A stretch of 64,000 nucleotides of DNA from Microcebus murinus (taxonomy: Eukaryota; Chordata; Mammalia; Primates; Cheirogaleidae): positions 48,731,501-48,795,500 of the forward strand of contig NC_134108.1 of NCBI RefSeq assembly GCF_040939455.1, written 5' to 3'. Shown piece after piece: positions 35,595 through 47,902 of this stretch (position 1 is its first letter; every line of letters begins with the position of its first letter). A program made the position numbers and the translations under genes. The notes under the pieces are model-generated. The model searched no databases and was not told the DNA's origin. It was given only the letters and a program-made list of their open reading frames with translations.

Positions 35595-35705
35595 TCTAGA
35601 AAGTCTGAGGTCTGGAGTGAGGTGGAGAATTTGCATTTCTAAAAGGTCCCAGGTATGTGGAGGCTGCCAGTCAAAAGCCACACGTTGAAAACCCCTAGTT
35701 TAGAG
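35595..35705. mobile_element. MER5-type MITE fragment
   Basis: 'ggagaatttgcatttctaaa' and 'gccacacgttgaaaacccct' match MER5. Confidence 0.65.
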
Positions 35706-36508
35706 AATTTTTCCACCCTTGGATTTCCCTTTATTATTCCTGACATTTTCCCTTTTCTTTCTTGTTAACAATATGTCAGGGAAAGCAAAGAACACACCCT
35801 TTCCTTTGAAACAGCTCTAGGAAATCATCCACAAACACTTTTCCCAACACTTATGTTCAATAGGGCCCCAGCACATGCAAATATAATTTCAAAATAACTG
35901 TTTCCAAAATGTTTTCAGTAGAGTCGGCACCAAAGGAATATCGTAGCCTTTACTAGCATTTGTACCTTTGTAGAGAGAAGAGTTGTTTTGATAACACTAG
36001 TAAAAAAATAAGTAAACACCCTAGTCCTGTTACTGTATCCCAGGCTGCGTATGTTGATTAATCTCTACCCTTTTTTTCTGGCATCTTCCTTTGAACTCAA
36101 AGCAAGTGAAAATGGAGCAAGGGATTGGGTGTGTGATTCAGGGTCATTGTGGAGGGGAATATTCCTGTTTATTTCCAGTTCACTGGATGTTTCCTTTCCC
36201 CAACCCAAATATGTTGGAAAAGAATATGTGTGTAGCCAACGCTGGAAGAACTTTCATTTCTGTTAAGACTCAGAAACCTTAGCTTTCAGTCACTTGTTTA
36301 TTCATTCAAAGAGAGTAAAAAGACAAGGAGAACCTGGAGAACAGCTATTTTCCCCTTTGCCTTTGAGGTGGTCACAATATGAGGTTCTAGACAAGTCCTC
36401 AATGCAGGAAGCTCACGGGGGAGGTACCTTTTTGTTCCCTGGCCAGGGAACAGAAATATATTGCATACAACCTTGGCAAAAAAATCTTTCTACCCTATTA
36501 AAAAAACC
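35706..36508. other. Single-copy DNA, nothing recognised
   Basis: No gene or repeat recognised. Confidence 0.4.
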
Positions 36509-36517
36509 CACTTCACA

Positions 36518-36704
36518 TCAACTAAAAATATATAGAAAATATTAGCCGGGCATGGTGGTGCATGCCTGTAGTCCCAGCTACTGAGGAGGTTGAGGCAAGA
36601 GGATCATTTGAGCCCAGGAGTTTGAGGCTGCTGTGAGCTAGGCTGACGCCACGGCACTCCAGCCTGGGCAACAAAGTGAGACTCTGTCTCAAACAAACAA
36701 AAAA
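36518..36704 (+). mobile_element. Alu SINE, 5'-truncated
   Basis: Starts in the inter-monomer linker ('tcaactaaaaatatatagaa') and runs through the right monomer ('agccgggcatggtggtgcat', 'cactccagcctgggcaacaa') to a CAAA-type tail. The duplication cacttcaca flanks it at 36509-36517 and 36705-36713. Confidence 0.93.
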
Positions 36705-36713
36705 CACTTCACA

Positions 36714-37360
36714 AAAAGAATGCCACAGCTTCCAACAGGAATGCACTTTGGTGGAAGAGGTGAGAATGTGATGAACCCCACCTCCCTCCTCACCCCACTG
36801 GTGTGGCCCACCAGTGCAGGACGGTCCCTGGGTGAGCTGGGCGGTCACACTGTCTCTGCTTTGGGACTTCACAGCATTCACATCTCTCAAGGGCTGTCAG
36901 TGCCTCCCAAGCACGAGGCGCTCACCTCTGAGGAGAACTGAAGGCGGGGGAGGCTTTGTTGGCGATGCAGCTGTCACATCCTATTAGTGCAGGGTGGGTC
37001 TCGTAGGGTACAGGAGGTATGTCATTTATAGACAGAAATTGCATAATTAAGCTTGATAGAATTTTGACGCTTTCTTGGCATGCAATTTGTTCATCAAGTA
37101 AAAAGCCTTTAGGAAGTTGATCACATGGAATTTGAAACTTGAAAGTTCAAGACTAGGTATTTTTTGTAGAATCAGAACTCTGGAGCTGATTTGATTTAGA
37201 GCAATCATAAAGCTTCCTGGAAAGACCTGCTTTTGCCTTTGGCTTCTGGCTTCCAACACCCAGGTTTGAATGGGAAAAAGGATAAACATGAAGCCATTTT
37301 TTTCCCCAAATTGAGAATATGGACCATATGCATGGACTTTAGTTCCTCCCTATTTATTTT
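36714..37360. other. Single-copy DNA, nothing recognised
   Basis: No gene or repeat recognised. Confidence 0.4.
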
Positions 37361-37364
37361 CTTT

Positions 37365-37780
37365 GAAAAATCATTTTTTATTATGCAGTATAACTGACAT
37401 ATGACAAAGCGTACCAAATGCAAATATATACTGCAGGTAATAATGGCAAAGAGAACACAAGTGTATCCACCATTGGTCAAGACTTTTGAACTTTGTTATA
37501 CAAATGGACTCAAACAATATGTATTCCTTTGTTTGTTCTTTCCTTTGTTTCTTCTTTCCTTCTTTCACTCAACACCATGTGTGTGAGAAGTTTCTCATTT
37601 TCATTGCTGTGTAGAATTCTATTGTGTGACTAGACCTAAGTTTATCCATTTTATTGTTGATAGACATTATGGTTATTTTCACCTTTTCACTATTATAAAT
37701 AGCCCTGCTGTGAACATTCTTACACATGTCTCCACATCTGAAGCATTTGATAGAATGACAATGACCTGGTTCCACTTTGG
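37365..37780 (-). mobile_element. Old L1 3' end, antisense
   Basis: 'gcagtataactgacatatga', 'catttttcattgctgtg'-like text and 'attgttgatagacattatgg' are the reverse of an L1M 3' end. Heavily decayed. Confidence 0.75.
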
Positions 37781-39180
37781 AAAATTCTGATTCAATGGAA
37801 ATGAAAATGGCTGAGGTAAAAGGTATGGATATGTCCGACATTCGCAGATTATGCAAAATTCTTTTCCAAAGAAAGTCTAACAGTCACCCAATGTGGTAAC
37901 TGTATTCAGGATCTGAAGTCTTTCATTACTGGTCATGCCATCGTGGCATCTCCATCTCTAGGAGACCCCTGCTAACGTATCTCAAGGTGGATAGGAAAAT
38001 TCTCGTTCAGTAAGAAGACTCAGCTCTGCCTGTTTCTGACCACAGGCTTTTGTCTCCAAAAGAACTTGGAGACATTTGGAATGGCTTGGTCACAAAAAGC
38101 AACCAGGAAAAAAAGGTAGATTTTGATGCTTCATCTAAAATTAAAAATGTCTTTCAGTGGTTTTCTAGAACTTGGCTGTAAACAAATTTATATTTTTCTA
38201 TAGGCTGATGAGAAAAAAAAATCAATTTTGGATTGCAACAGACCTAGGGTAGAAAAAGCACACATTTCTGGCAACATGGTGTTCTGTAACACTGTGTGGA
38301 ATATTAGGTTGGGCCCTTTTTAATCTTTTGTGTACATTTTGTCAGAATAAAGACTTTTGAGATGAAAAGCAGCTCTGGGCATACCTGTTCCTGTGAGAGC
38401 CATGTGGGGAAAGACAACAGGGGGCTCTTGTCTCCCCAAACTCTTTCCTATCAGTCCCAGATGCTGGTGTTGTCATATTCTGCACAGTTAGCCAAAAAGA
38501 TTCATCCCCCTCTACATACACATTGTGCGGACAGTTCCTACAACTGTATGCCAACACCAAACCAAAAAAGCCAACGCCACTTCTGAGTTTTCAGGGAAGG
38601 TGTGCACTTTTTTGCCTCTGCATCATTTTGGATGAGAACAACTGAGGATTAGTGCCTTGTCACCCTTGTGTGATACCAGCGATCTCTCAGGAATAGCAGC
38701 ATTTGCCACTTCCATGTGAGCTTGTGGCATGTGACTGCGTGTGTGTCGGTCTTCCAGCTGGCGTTTTAATTTGAGATTGTATACCAGCCAAGGTGGGGAA
38801 GAAATCCAAAGGCATCCTGTCAAGAAAGAGGAGGAAGAGGAGGATTTGTCAAATGGTAGAAGGACACCTCTGAAGACTTTTAACAAATCAGCAGGTTGAC
38901 CATGAGGCCCCATAGCTGGGTAAGACCAGGAAGGGATTTTCTCCTGTCCTGGGAGAAGTGCTGAACAGTCAGGCTGGTAAGAGCATTGCAGTGCATGTGA
39001 AGACCACAGCACTGTCATAGAGAAATTAATTGAGCTCCCACATTCTCAAAAGAGAAGATTAATGGAGTTTCCCAAAATAGGTTGTCAAACTAAAGAACTG
39101 CTTTTAAATATTTAGCAAACTCCATTTGGGCTGAAGTAGTAGGAGTAAAAGCAACCAACAGCGTGTATGAACAGCTTTGA
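37781..39180. other. Single-copy DNA, nothing recognised
   Basis: A 131-codon minus-strand frame (38623-39018) has no recognisable feature. Confidence 0.4.
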
Positions 39181-39184
39181 GAGG

Positions 39185-39405
39185 CAGTGTCTCGCAGGGT
39201 CTCAAAGAACAGGCTCTGAAGTCGCATGCCTGGGTTGACCCCCAGCCTTATCAATTCCTAACTTAGGTGACTTTGGTAAGTTACTTAATTACTTTCTGCC
39301 TCAGTTTCCTCAGTGATATCTGCTTTATAGGGTTGCTGTGGGCATTAAGTGATAATGCCAATCCTAGCACATAAATAGGTGCTCAATAAATGTGAATTAC
39401 TCTTG
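39185..39405 (+). mobile_element. MIR SINE, near full length
   Basis: 'ctctgaagtcgcatgcctgg', 'gtaagttacttaattacttt', 'ctcagtttcctcagtgatat' and 'aaataggtgctcaataaatg' give the full MIR order from core to 3' end. Confidence 0.85.
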
Positions 39406-39814
39406 TTCAATGTAAGAGCAAGGATGCTATAGGCACTAAGGGATGGCTTTTCAGGGCTACTCACAGTGAGCACCTCAGAGTCAAGTTCAAGGTGAAAAAG
39501 TGAGGCCCAGGGGACCTGAAAACATGTTACTATCTTCTGGAATCTTTTTGAGACACTGCAAACATCCAGTGGCTTCTTAGAGGATTACCTCTGTGGCTTT
39601 CTGCCAAGTGACCAGTAGAGATGTGGCCAACACCTCTTCCCACAAGTTCAGTGAGACAGTTAACACTTGCCACTCAGGAAAGGGATCCCAACCTCTCACC
39701 TCAGCACCAGGGGGGCTGTCTCTTCCTCCTCCGAACTCCGGTCTCTTTAGTTTCTGTAGTTTAGAATCTTTCCTCTTGCTTTACTATGTGATTTGCTACT
39801 CATTCATTTATTTA

Positions 39815-40200
39815 AGAGTCTTTATTGGGCACCAACCATTTTCCAAGCACTTGGAATAACACAGTGGGCTTTGCATTCTTGTGAGAAAGGCAATTAAAAC
39901 CCCAGTTACCAGACAAAGAAAATCATAGTAAGTGGTGAGAGGCTTCATGGCATGAGAGAATTCAGCAGGGGACTAGAAACATTAGCAGAGAGAAGAGAAA
40001 AGGGGATGCTAGTTTGAACCAGATGGTCAGGAGAGGGCCTCCCAGCAGAGCTGACATCAGTGCTTCCACCCCTCCACTCAAGAGCAGTAGTGTCTGCGCA
40101 CAGCAGGGGGGCTGGGAGGGCACTCTAGGCAGAGGGGGCCACACGGCAAAGGTCCCAATGTGGGAATGAGCTGGGCCAAGAAAGAGCAAAGGGCCCAGTG
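39815..40200 (+). mobile_element. Old mammalian interspersed repeat, family not named
   Basis: 'ttattgggcaccaaccattt', 'gggcactctaggcagagggg' and 'ggcaaaggtcccaatgtggg' belong to a widespread old repeat whose other pieces appear at 50070-50331 and at the end of the window. I cannot give its library name with confidence. Confidence 0.5.
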
Positions 40201-40960
40201 AGATGGGAGCGGAGGGAGCAACGGAAGAGCAGTGGGAGGTGAGACCAGGTGAGGCCAGACAGATGGTGTGGGACTCAGAGCTGCAGAAAGGAGACGGGAT
40301 TAGTGTGACCGGGCTGCTTGGCTCTTCTGGCAGGGAGAATGCTCTCGTTCTCTTTATGCATCCCGATTCCCCACGCTCACCCCCAAACCAGCTCCATCAC
40401 TCATCTCAATGCCATGGACATGGCAAATACAGCAAAGATTTGCTGAGTATGATGGTAACCACTGGTGGCTTGTTAAAGGGTAAATTAGTGAGAAGATTTG
40501 GAAAATGAGCTCCCAGCATGTAATTCACCTCTGTAATTCACCTTAGTTTTACATTGAAAATCTCTTTGATAAAGGCAAATACTGGATCTTGTCTAATTCA
40601 GGAGATGATTTCCCCAGAAAGCTTTATGTAGATTACATTTTATTTTATATACATAGTACATACTGGCAGATTAAAGACTCCAACTTTGAATTATTTTTTG
40701 CAACACAGACTTATTATGAAACATGAATATGAATCCTTCATCACTCAATACAAGTTTGTGCTTTTGTAACTGTCCAATGCATGACCTGGGTCTTATTCCC
40801 TTGGGCGGCTGCACTGCCCAGTGGGTTGTTCATGTCCTCCACCTGGGCACGGTTCTCCCTGACCAAGGATGGGAGGACATTGCTGAGTTTCATAGCAAAA
40901 CTCTGACAGCGAAGAGAGAATCTTTGTTTATTACCATATAGGGAAGGTAACTAGGTTTTA
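40201..40960. other. Single-copy DNA, nothing recognised
   Basis: A 101-codon frame at 40203-40508 is probably chance; its left edge abuts the old repeat. Confidence 0.4.
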
Positions 40961-40964
40961 AAAA

Positions 40965-41125
40965 ATAATGTGTATTGGGCACCTATAGGCATTGAATTAA
41001 ATGTATTACATACATTCTTTATTCATTTACCATCTGACAGATGAGGAAACCAGTGCTCAGAGAGATGAAGGTTGTTGTCTAAGCCCACAGTAACGGCCAT
41101 AATCTAAACCAGGTTTTTCTTCAAT
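40965..41125 (-). mobile_element. MIR SINE fragment
   Basis: 'attgggcacctataggcatt', then 'agatgaggaaaccagtgctc': reverse MIR order. Confidence 0.7.
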
Positions 41126-41378
41126 TTAACTCTAACGGGGAACTGTCACAGATACCACTTTGGCCACCATCCTAGTCTAGGTATAGTGATACTTCCCTTC
41201 TAATATTGTGGCACATGCTTGAACACAGAACTCACAGCACACAACAGACTGGGCTAGAGTGTCTAAACAAGGCCATGCTGTGGGCTAGGGGATGACAAGA
41301 GCGAAATAGACACAGAGAGGAAGATGTTGTCATGTGTTATTTAGCTGATAAAATATAGCTTGCTCATCTTCAGTCTGT

Positions 41379-41530
41379 GGTCCCCTAGCTAAGTGATTTC
41401 CACCTAGGAGAGCTTTATAAAAAGAAATATTTCTGTTCTACTCTTAGAGACTGGTCCGTAGAATTGAGGTGAGGCCTGGGAATTTGCATATTTAAAAAGC
41501 TCTCACCAAGGATTGGAATATGTAGCCAGG
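41379..41530. mobile_element. MER5-type MITE
   Basis: 'gaggcctgggaatttgcata' and 'tttaaaaagctctcaccaag' match MER5. Confidence 0.75.
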
Positions 41531-42034
41531 TTTAAGAATACAAAGTGCTGCTTGGCCCTCAGCCTGCCCCACTAAGGCATGTGCCAGTTTTCCTCTACTA
41601 CTGACCCCTAGAACTCCTGACTCAAGAGAAAGAAAGATTTCCTTCTCTCACCAACACTCTATGTATAGATAAGGGCAATTTCTTCCTCTTCAAGGGAATT
41701 AGCACCCACCCTTCAGGCCCTAACCAGACAATGGTCATTTCAGTACAATGCAATCAACCTAATATTGAGCCCGGAGACGGCCTTCAAGCTACGGAACTAA
41801 GGCATCATAGTGTCCTTATAACCCAATATCCAGAACACCCTACCTTCTCTCCTTTCAAAAAATTGTTTTCCTGAGTTTTATTCACTAGCGGTCCTGCTTT
41901 TTGCTTCCAAGGGTGGTAAACTAGTCTCTTGATGTGCCATTGAGTTTTGATACATCAGGATCAGGTCAGCATTTTAATAACTGTTTTCTTTAAACAATGC
42001 CACGAAAGCACTTGTTCAAACCTTAGTTTTGGAA

Positions 42035-42160
42035 TCAAACATAGGTTAGAAACCACTTGTAAATTTAGAAACCTCTCTGAGCCTGTTTCTTCCTGTACAG
42101 AATAGGGATGGAAAAATACCTGTCTCCTACGGTTGTTTTAAAAATTAAATGAGATTAAAT
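42035..42160 (+). mobile_element. MIR SINE fragment
   Basis: 'aacctctctgagcctgtttc' and 'ggttgttttaaaaattaaat' match the 3' half of MIR. Confidence 0.7.
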
Positions 42161-42164
42161 AGCT

Positions 42165-42352
42165 GAAGTACTGCCTTTTAAATTTGGGCACATATTCAAA
42201 TCATCTGAGGAGTTTAACAAAAAGCATTGGTATGTGGACTCCACACCTAGAAATTCTGACTTTTTGGGTCTGGGGTTTCATCTGGGGCTTGGGAGCTTTA
42301 AGAGTTCTCCAGGTGATCCTAAAATGCAGCTCAGGTGAGAGCCAGTGATCTA
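42165..42352. mobile_element. MER5-type MITE
   Basis: 'acatattcaaatcatctgag', 'ggactccacacctagaaatt' and 'gttctccaggtgatcctaaa' match MER5 from end to end. Confidence 0.78.
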
Positions 42353-43835
42353 AAGCACTTGGCAGGTGCCTGACCCACTAAGTGGACAATCAAGAAAGCC
42401 ATTCGGGAGGGTTTGAGGGCAGGACTGATGTTCAATGTCTTCCAAATAATTTGGAGAATTATCTCTGGTCTGTATGCTTGAAACTAATTTTCTAGGCTGT
42501 TCCGAATGGCTCTTGAGGGAAATTTGTTCATCAGTGATCACATTTACCAACTTTTCATTGCTCCCATTGGTTGATCTATTAAATGTTCACAAGTATATGT
42601 AATAAGAATTGACCTTGTTGATAGGACATATTATAGGTCTCAGAGGCACAGTAAGGATGGGAGCCAGGACTTAGGCATCCTTGAATTCTTAACCTGTGGT
42701 TAGTGCCTGGCACTGATAGCTTCTCAGTCATATTGAATGGAAAAAAGTGACCATAATTCCTTATTCCATGTTAATTTGGTTTGAAATGAATTTCTAATGT
42801 TTCTCAAGTCCCTGAGTCCCTCAGGCTGGCGTGTTCATTCCTGGAGTGTGCCCTGCCCTGCCCTGTCACCCAGGCGGTCAAGCCCCAATTGCCTGCAGAC
42901 TAAGACAATTTCAGCAAGAGGGATTCAGTCTGCAGACTGATTATAAGTGGGTATGATGGGGTACTATCCCCACTGGTGGTGCTTGAACAGAATATTTTTT
43001 TGCCCGACTTCTCAACCTTTAAATTGTCAAAGTCATTTTTTGTCGTTTGACTCCTTTTGCTCCAGTTTATCAAGGAAATTGCTTCCTACATTTTGATTCC
43101 ACGGCTTGTATTGATGACGGGTGATGAGATGACAATGACAAGGGAGAAAGCAGAGGAGTCTCCAGCAGAAAGTGCCTTTCTAGGTGGGGGGTCGTAGAAC
43201 AACTGCGGTTACACGTGTAAAGGTACGAGGTGTGGGCTGCCAAGTCCATGACCAAAAACAACCCTAGGAGCCATGAAATGGTTTCAACTGGATGTCACTG
43301 AAGAAAGGCAAAATTATTAATGGGGCAACTTTTCTGATCTTAATCACATTTCGCTGAAAAGCAAACCTAACATTCTGTGCGTAAGTAGGAAAGTCACTTA
43401 TGAGCTTGAGTGATGTGAGCCAGCTGAACAAAAGGGTCTCATGACAAGGTGTTTGCCTTTTTTATGCAAATAGCAAATAAATATTCATGGAGCTTTATTT
43501 TAGGGAGAGAAATTTTAAATGGCAAAACTAATTTAAGTTTTAGTTCACGTGCACAAATATCTTAAATCCTTTTGGGAACAAGGTAGAGGTGTAATTATAC
43601 ATTTTTAAATGTACAGGTGTAGGTGTGCTCGTACATGCATGCCCATTTTCACTGAGAATCGGATATTGGATCGTGGTCAATTCTCACCCAATGAGGGGCC
43701 CACAGAAATTTCATAGTTGTTCACCCAGGAATTTCTTGTACCTAATCGCATGAAAATGGCAGGTGGGCTGAGCTTGCCTAGCTAAGCTAATAAGTAGTCT
43801 TGTTTTCTTTCAACTGTCTTCAACACAGATGGCTT
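42353..43835. other. Single-copy DNA, nothing recognised
   Basis: No gene or repeat recognised. Confidence 0.4.
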
Positions 43836-43839
43836 TTCC

Positions 43840-44065
43840 TTTTTCTTTTTTATTTCAGAAAATATCAAAATACCAAAAGTAGAGAGAATGCTATAATGAA
43901 TTTCTGTGCACGCATCACCCAGCTTTGGCAGTTATCAACTTATGGCCCATCTGATTTTCTAATTTCATCCATAATAATCCATTTCTACTCCACGATTAGT
44001 TCAAAGCAAATTCCAGATACAATATTATTTTTTTCAAAGCTTTTCTTTTTAAACCAACATTGAAA
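43840..44065 (-). mobile_element. Old L1 3' end fragment, antisense
   Basis: 'agtagagagaatgctataat', 'cacgcatcacccagctttgg' and 'caaagcaaattccagatac' are the reverse of an L1M 3'UTR. Confidence 0.75.
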
Positions 44066-44920
44066 TAACCAATTGTTTAGAAATCAAAACTATTAACCAA
44101 TTACTATCTAGTTATAAACAGTTGGATTGGCCATATTCAGCTGCTAGAGGAATCAAAATAATTGTTTGGCTGAATTTAATTTCTTTTTCTTACATAGTTT
44201 GTGTAATCAGATACAATTGCCACTTATAAACTTTTCTGAACATAAAGTAGAAAAATGCTAAACCAGCTTTAAATTAGAAAATGTTAAATACTATCCCTAA
44301 CCTTCTGGATTCATCTCTCAAGAGATCTGTTTCCATCTGCATTTATGTGAGCAACTCCGGGTCTCTGGTTATCTCACTAGATACATTCAAACTCTCCTGC
44401 ATCTCCAAGTTCAGTTTATCATCTGTTGGTTATGATGTTTGTGATTTATAGAATGTGAAATTGTTATCCCTGTGTTTTTAGGTAAGGCTGTGGGAGAAAA
44501 ATTAGGATAACTGGAAAATAATCATGAAAGTTTTGTAAGTTTTGCTGGGTGTTAAATATATTAGACTGCATTTCTCAATTGAAAATGGTTTTCGATCTTT
44601 TAAACTTAACAAAATAAGGCTTTTAGATATAAGTCATATCTTGAATTGTGGTCATAAATGGTGATTATGCCTTTTAAAATTATTTTGGTTTTGCTTAAAT
44701 AGTTCCCAATTATTTGGTCATCACTAATTTAATTACAATGTAGTGACAGAGAGTCATTAATTTGGACAGAGGTCATCAGTCTGAATTTTTAAATATGTTT
44801 AAAGAAATACGTTTTAAAGCTATTTCAGGTACATAAACTGAAACTGATAATAAGATGTTTTCACATTAAGAGTAATGAATAGAAAATATCTAAGTAGCTT
44901 CTATTTGCATAGAAATATTT
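44066..44920. other. AT-rich DNA, nothing recognised
   Basis: No gene or repeat recognised. Confidence 0.4.
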
Positions 44921-44936
44921 CAAAGAAATGATTTTT

Positions 44937-45270
<334 letters not shown>

Positions 45271-45286
45271 CAAAGAAATGATTTTT

Positions 45287-46640
45287 ATTTGCATTTTTAA
45301 ATAAGCAGACCATCTCTCAGAAGTCTTATTTATGTTATTAGTTTGGTTGGCAAACTCTTTCTTTGTAGTTTATACAAAGGCAAAATTTTAGTCATTTCAG
45401 CTGAGATAGAATTATCAAAAATTCTGAAAGAGTAGAATGCAAATTAATACAAATTTAATTTACAAAAAAAAAAGTCATACCAGCCTGGATACCAGACATA
45501 AGTCATTTAGGGGAGCCAAGTTTTCTGGATGGTTGAGACTTGATTGTTTCAAGCAAATTAGAAAATCAAAATATTTAATTTTTATGAAACTCTTCCCCAA
45601 ATAACCCAAATTTGTCCCTGTTTTCTTAAGAAGTATTGACCTAATGCCACATGTCTTTTTTAGGCAATTCAAAGTAAACTTTCTGAACAACTATTTCACT
45701 TGTTCAGAGGACTCTGTAGGGGAAGGAGGATTTCTTGTCTAGTAGAATGAAGTCTTGGAAAGTGTGTCCGGTATGTGTGCATGTGCATGCGTGTGTGCAT
45801 GTGTGTGTGTGTGTGTGTGTGTGTGAGAGCACACGCTTGATATTCTTGCATGTTCATTAATCTCCACGCTGTCCCTGTTGTGGAGGTCATTGTGTCCATC
45901 TATAGTAAAATACTCTACAAGTCCCAACCTCTAACTTGATACTTCTATCAACTTCTATCTCTTTGGGAAATTGGTTAATCATGTTTATTAGAATGATGCC
46001 TAAAGTCAAAGCCATGTGCTTCTATGTAGGCCCAGTGAGCTCTCCTTGAAATATAATACGGACACTAAGGGGGGTCTTCAGTACCTCCTGTTTTGGAGGC
46101 TCAGGTGTAGTTCCTCCTCACATCCTAGTTCTTAACTGGGCTGCAGACTGGTAAGGGCTGAAGCACTTCCAGGCTGGAGTGATATTATACTTGTATTTAA
46201 CACTTTGCAGTTCCTCTTCTGACTAACAGAAAGGATGCTAATGAGAATCCTTCACTTATCACACAAGTTAAAGAACATGTATGGAGGATGTAGGTAATAG
46301 TTAGAAATTCTTATTCCCTGCAATAAAATAGATTCATTACTAATCAAGTCAACAAGACTCAACATAATCAATATTTTAGTTTTTAAACATGTGGTTTTAT
46401 TATTAAAAAATTGTTGGCCTCATATCTATGAAACAAATGCTGATTTTATTTTAAATTTTCATCTCTGTCAGAATAATTGATGAAGCAATTAAAAGATGAA
46501 CCCTCTCTAATCTGGGTACTTTTATGCCATGTTATAGTATAATTATCAGACATAAAAGATATTCACATAATTTTATTAACTAAAAAAAGTTGCTCTCTAT
46601 ATTTTCAAAAATATTTGTTAATTTAAAAATTAATTTTAAA
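45287..46640. other. Single-copy DNA with a GT microsatellite, no gene recognised
   Basis: No gene recognised. Parts at 46500-46640 are AT-rich and may be decayed L1. Confidence 0.4.
45771..45825. repeat. (GT)n microsatellite
   Basis: Interrupted GT/GC repeats followed by a pure GT run ending at about 45825. Confidence 0.97.
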
Positions 46641-46646
46641 ATTATT

Positions 46647-46955
46647 TGTGATGGGTTGAATAATGCCCGTTCTTCTCTAAAGTTGTCCATGTTCTAATCC
46701 CTGGAATGTGTGAATGTTACCTTATGTGGCAAAAGGGACTTTGCAGAGTGATTAAGTTACAGATCTTGAGATGGGGAGATTATCCTGTATAGGCCCCATG
46801 TAATCACAAGGATCCTTATCCTTGAGGCAAGAGGATTAGAGTCAGACAAGAGAAGGCCATGTAATCACAGAAGCAGAAGGGAAAATGTGACATGATGAGG
46901 AGTCCCAGAGCCATGGAATGAGGACAGACTCTAGAAGCTGAAAAAAGCAAGGATA
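46647..46955 (+). mobile_element. MLT1-type MaLR LTR, first third
   Basis: 'tgtgatgggttgaataatgc', 'gtggcaaaagggactttgca' and 'tcttgagatggggagattat' follow the MLT1 order. The LTR is split twice by antisense MST-type LTRs and its last part ends 'gtagaaaactaataca' at 47902. Confidence 0.8.
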
Positions 46956-47328
46956 GCTTTTAGTCTGCTTTCTGCTACTATAACAGAATACCACATCCCA
47001 GGTAATTTGCAAGTAATAAAAGTTTATTGGGCTCATGGTTCTGAATGCTGGGAAGTGCAAGATCAAAGGGCTGCATCTGGTGAAGCCTTCTTGCTTCATG
47101 CTTCCCTGGTGGAAGGGCAAACAAGACAGAGTTAAATAGGAAGCTGAACTTTTATCAGGAGCCCACAGCTGAGATAACTAACCCAGTCCCCAGGTAACAT
47201 CATTAATCAATTCATGAGGGCAGATCCCTCATGACCTAATCACCTCTTACAGGTTCCACCTTTTAATACCATCACAATGGCAAATAAATTTCAACATGAG
47301 TTTTGGAGGGGACAGTCAAACCAAAGCA
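46956..47328 (-). mobile_element. MST-type MaLR LTR inserted in MLT1 (first)
   Basis: Reverse complement of an MST LTR: 'ctactataacagaataccac', 'ttcatgagggcagatccctc', 'aatttcaacatgagttttgg' and an end at 'accaaagca'. The 5-bp target duplication is ggata at 46951-46955 versus ggtag at 47329-47333, imperfect. Confidence 0.85.
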
Positions 47329-47417
47329 GGTAGATTCTCCCTAAACCCTCCATAAGACCAGCCTTCCTGACTTTAGTTCTGTGAAACTGATTGTGGACCT
47401 CTGACATCTAGAACTAT
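47329..47417 (+). mobile_element. MLT1-type MaLR LTR, middle
   Basis: 'tagattctccctaaaccctc' through 'gacatctagaactataagag' lies between the two MST insertions and matches the MLT1 segment expected there. Confidence 0.75.
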
Positions 47418-47422
47418 AAGAG

Positions 47423-47825
47423 TATTTTAGTCCATTTTGTGTTGCTATAAAGGAAGCCCAGAGGCTGAAAGTAAGTTTATTTGACTCATTACTCTGATAG
47501 CTGAAAAGTTCAAGATTAGGCATCTGCTTCTGGTGAGGGCCTTGGGCTGCTTCCACTCATGGCGGAAGGGGAAAGGGAGCTGGTATGTGCAGAGATCACC
47601 TGGCCAGAAGGGGAGCAAGAAAGAGAGGGAGGAGGTGCCAAGATTTTCTTAACAACCATTCCTTTCAGGAACGAATAGTGTAAGAACCCACTCACCCCCA
47701 AGAGAGAATATGAATCTATTCATGGGGGATCCACCCCCATGAATAGATTATTAGGCCCCACTTCCAACATTCAAGATCAAATTTCAACATGAAGTTCAGA
47801 GGGGACAAACATCCAAACCATAGCA
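47423..47825 (-). mobile_element. MST-type MaLR LTR inserted in MLT1 (second)
   Basis: Reverse complement of an MST LTR: 'agtccattttgtgttgctat', 'cttctggtgagggccttggg', 'caaatttcaacatgaagttc' and an end at 'ccatagca'. The 5-bp duplication aagag is exact at 47418-47422 and 47826-47830. It carries a long palindrome at 47713-47749. Confidence 0.9.
47713..47749. repeat. Perfect 16-bp inverted repeat with 5-nt loop
   Basis: Left arm aatctattcatggggg (47713-47728) and right arm cccccatgaatagatt (47734-47749) are exact reverse complements around atcca. It derives from the MST segment that is only partly self-complementary in other copies here. Confidence 0.95.
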
Positions 47826-47902
47826 AAGAGAATAAATTTGTGTTGTCTTTATACCACTAAGTTTGTGGAGATTTGTTACAGCAGCAGTAGAAAACTAATA
47901 CA
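47826..47902 (+). mobile_element. MLT1-type MaLR LTR, right end
   Basis: 'gaataaatttgtgttgtctt', 'actaagtttgtggagatttg' and 'aaaactaataca' complete the MLT1 LTR. Confidence 0.8.

Noticed and set aside
46956..47825. The two MST-type LTRs as 5' and 3' LTRs of one provirus
   Set aside because: Each has its own target duplication, and the sequence between them is the host MLT1 LTR, not retroviral internal sequence.
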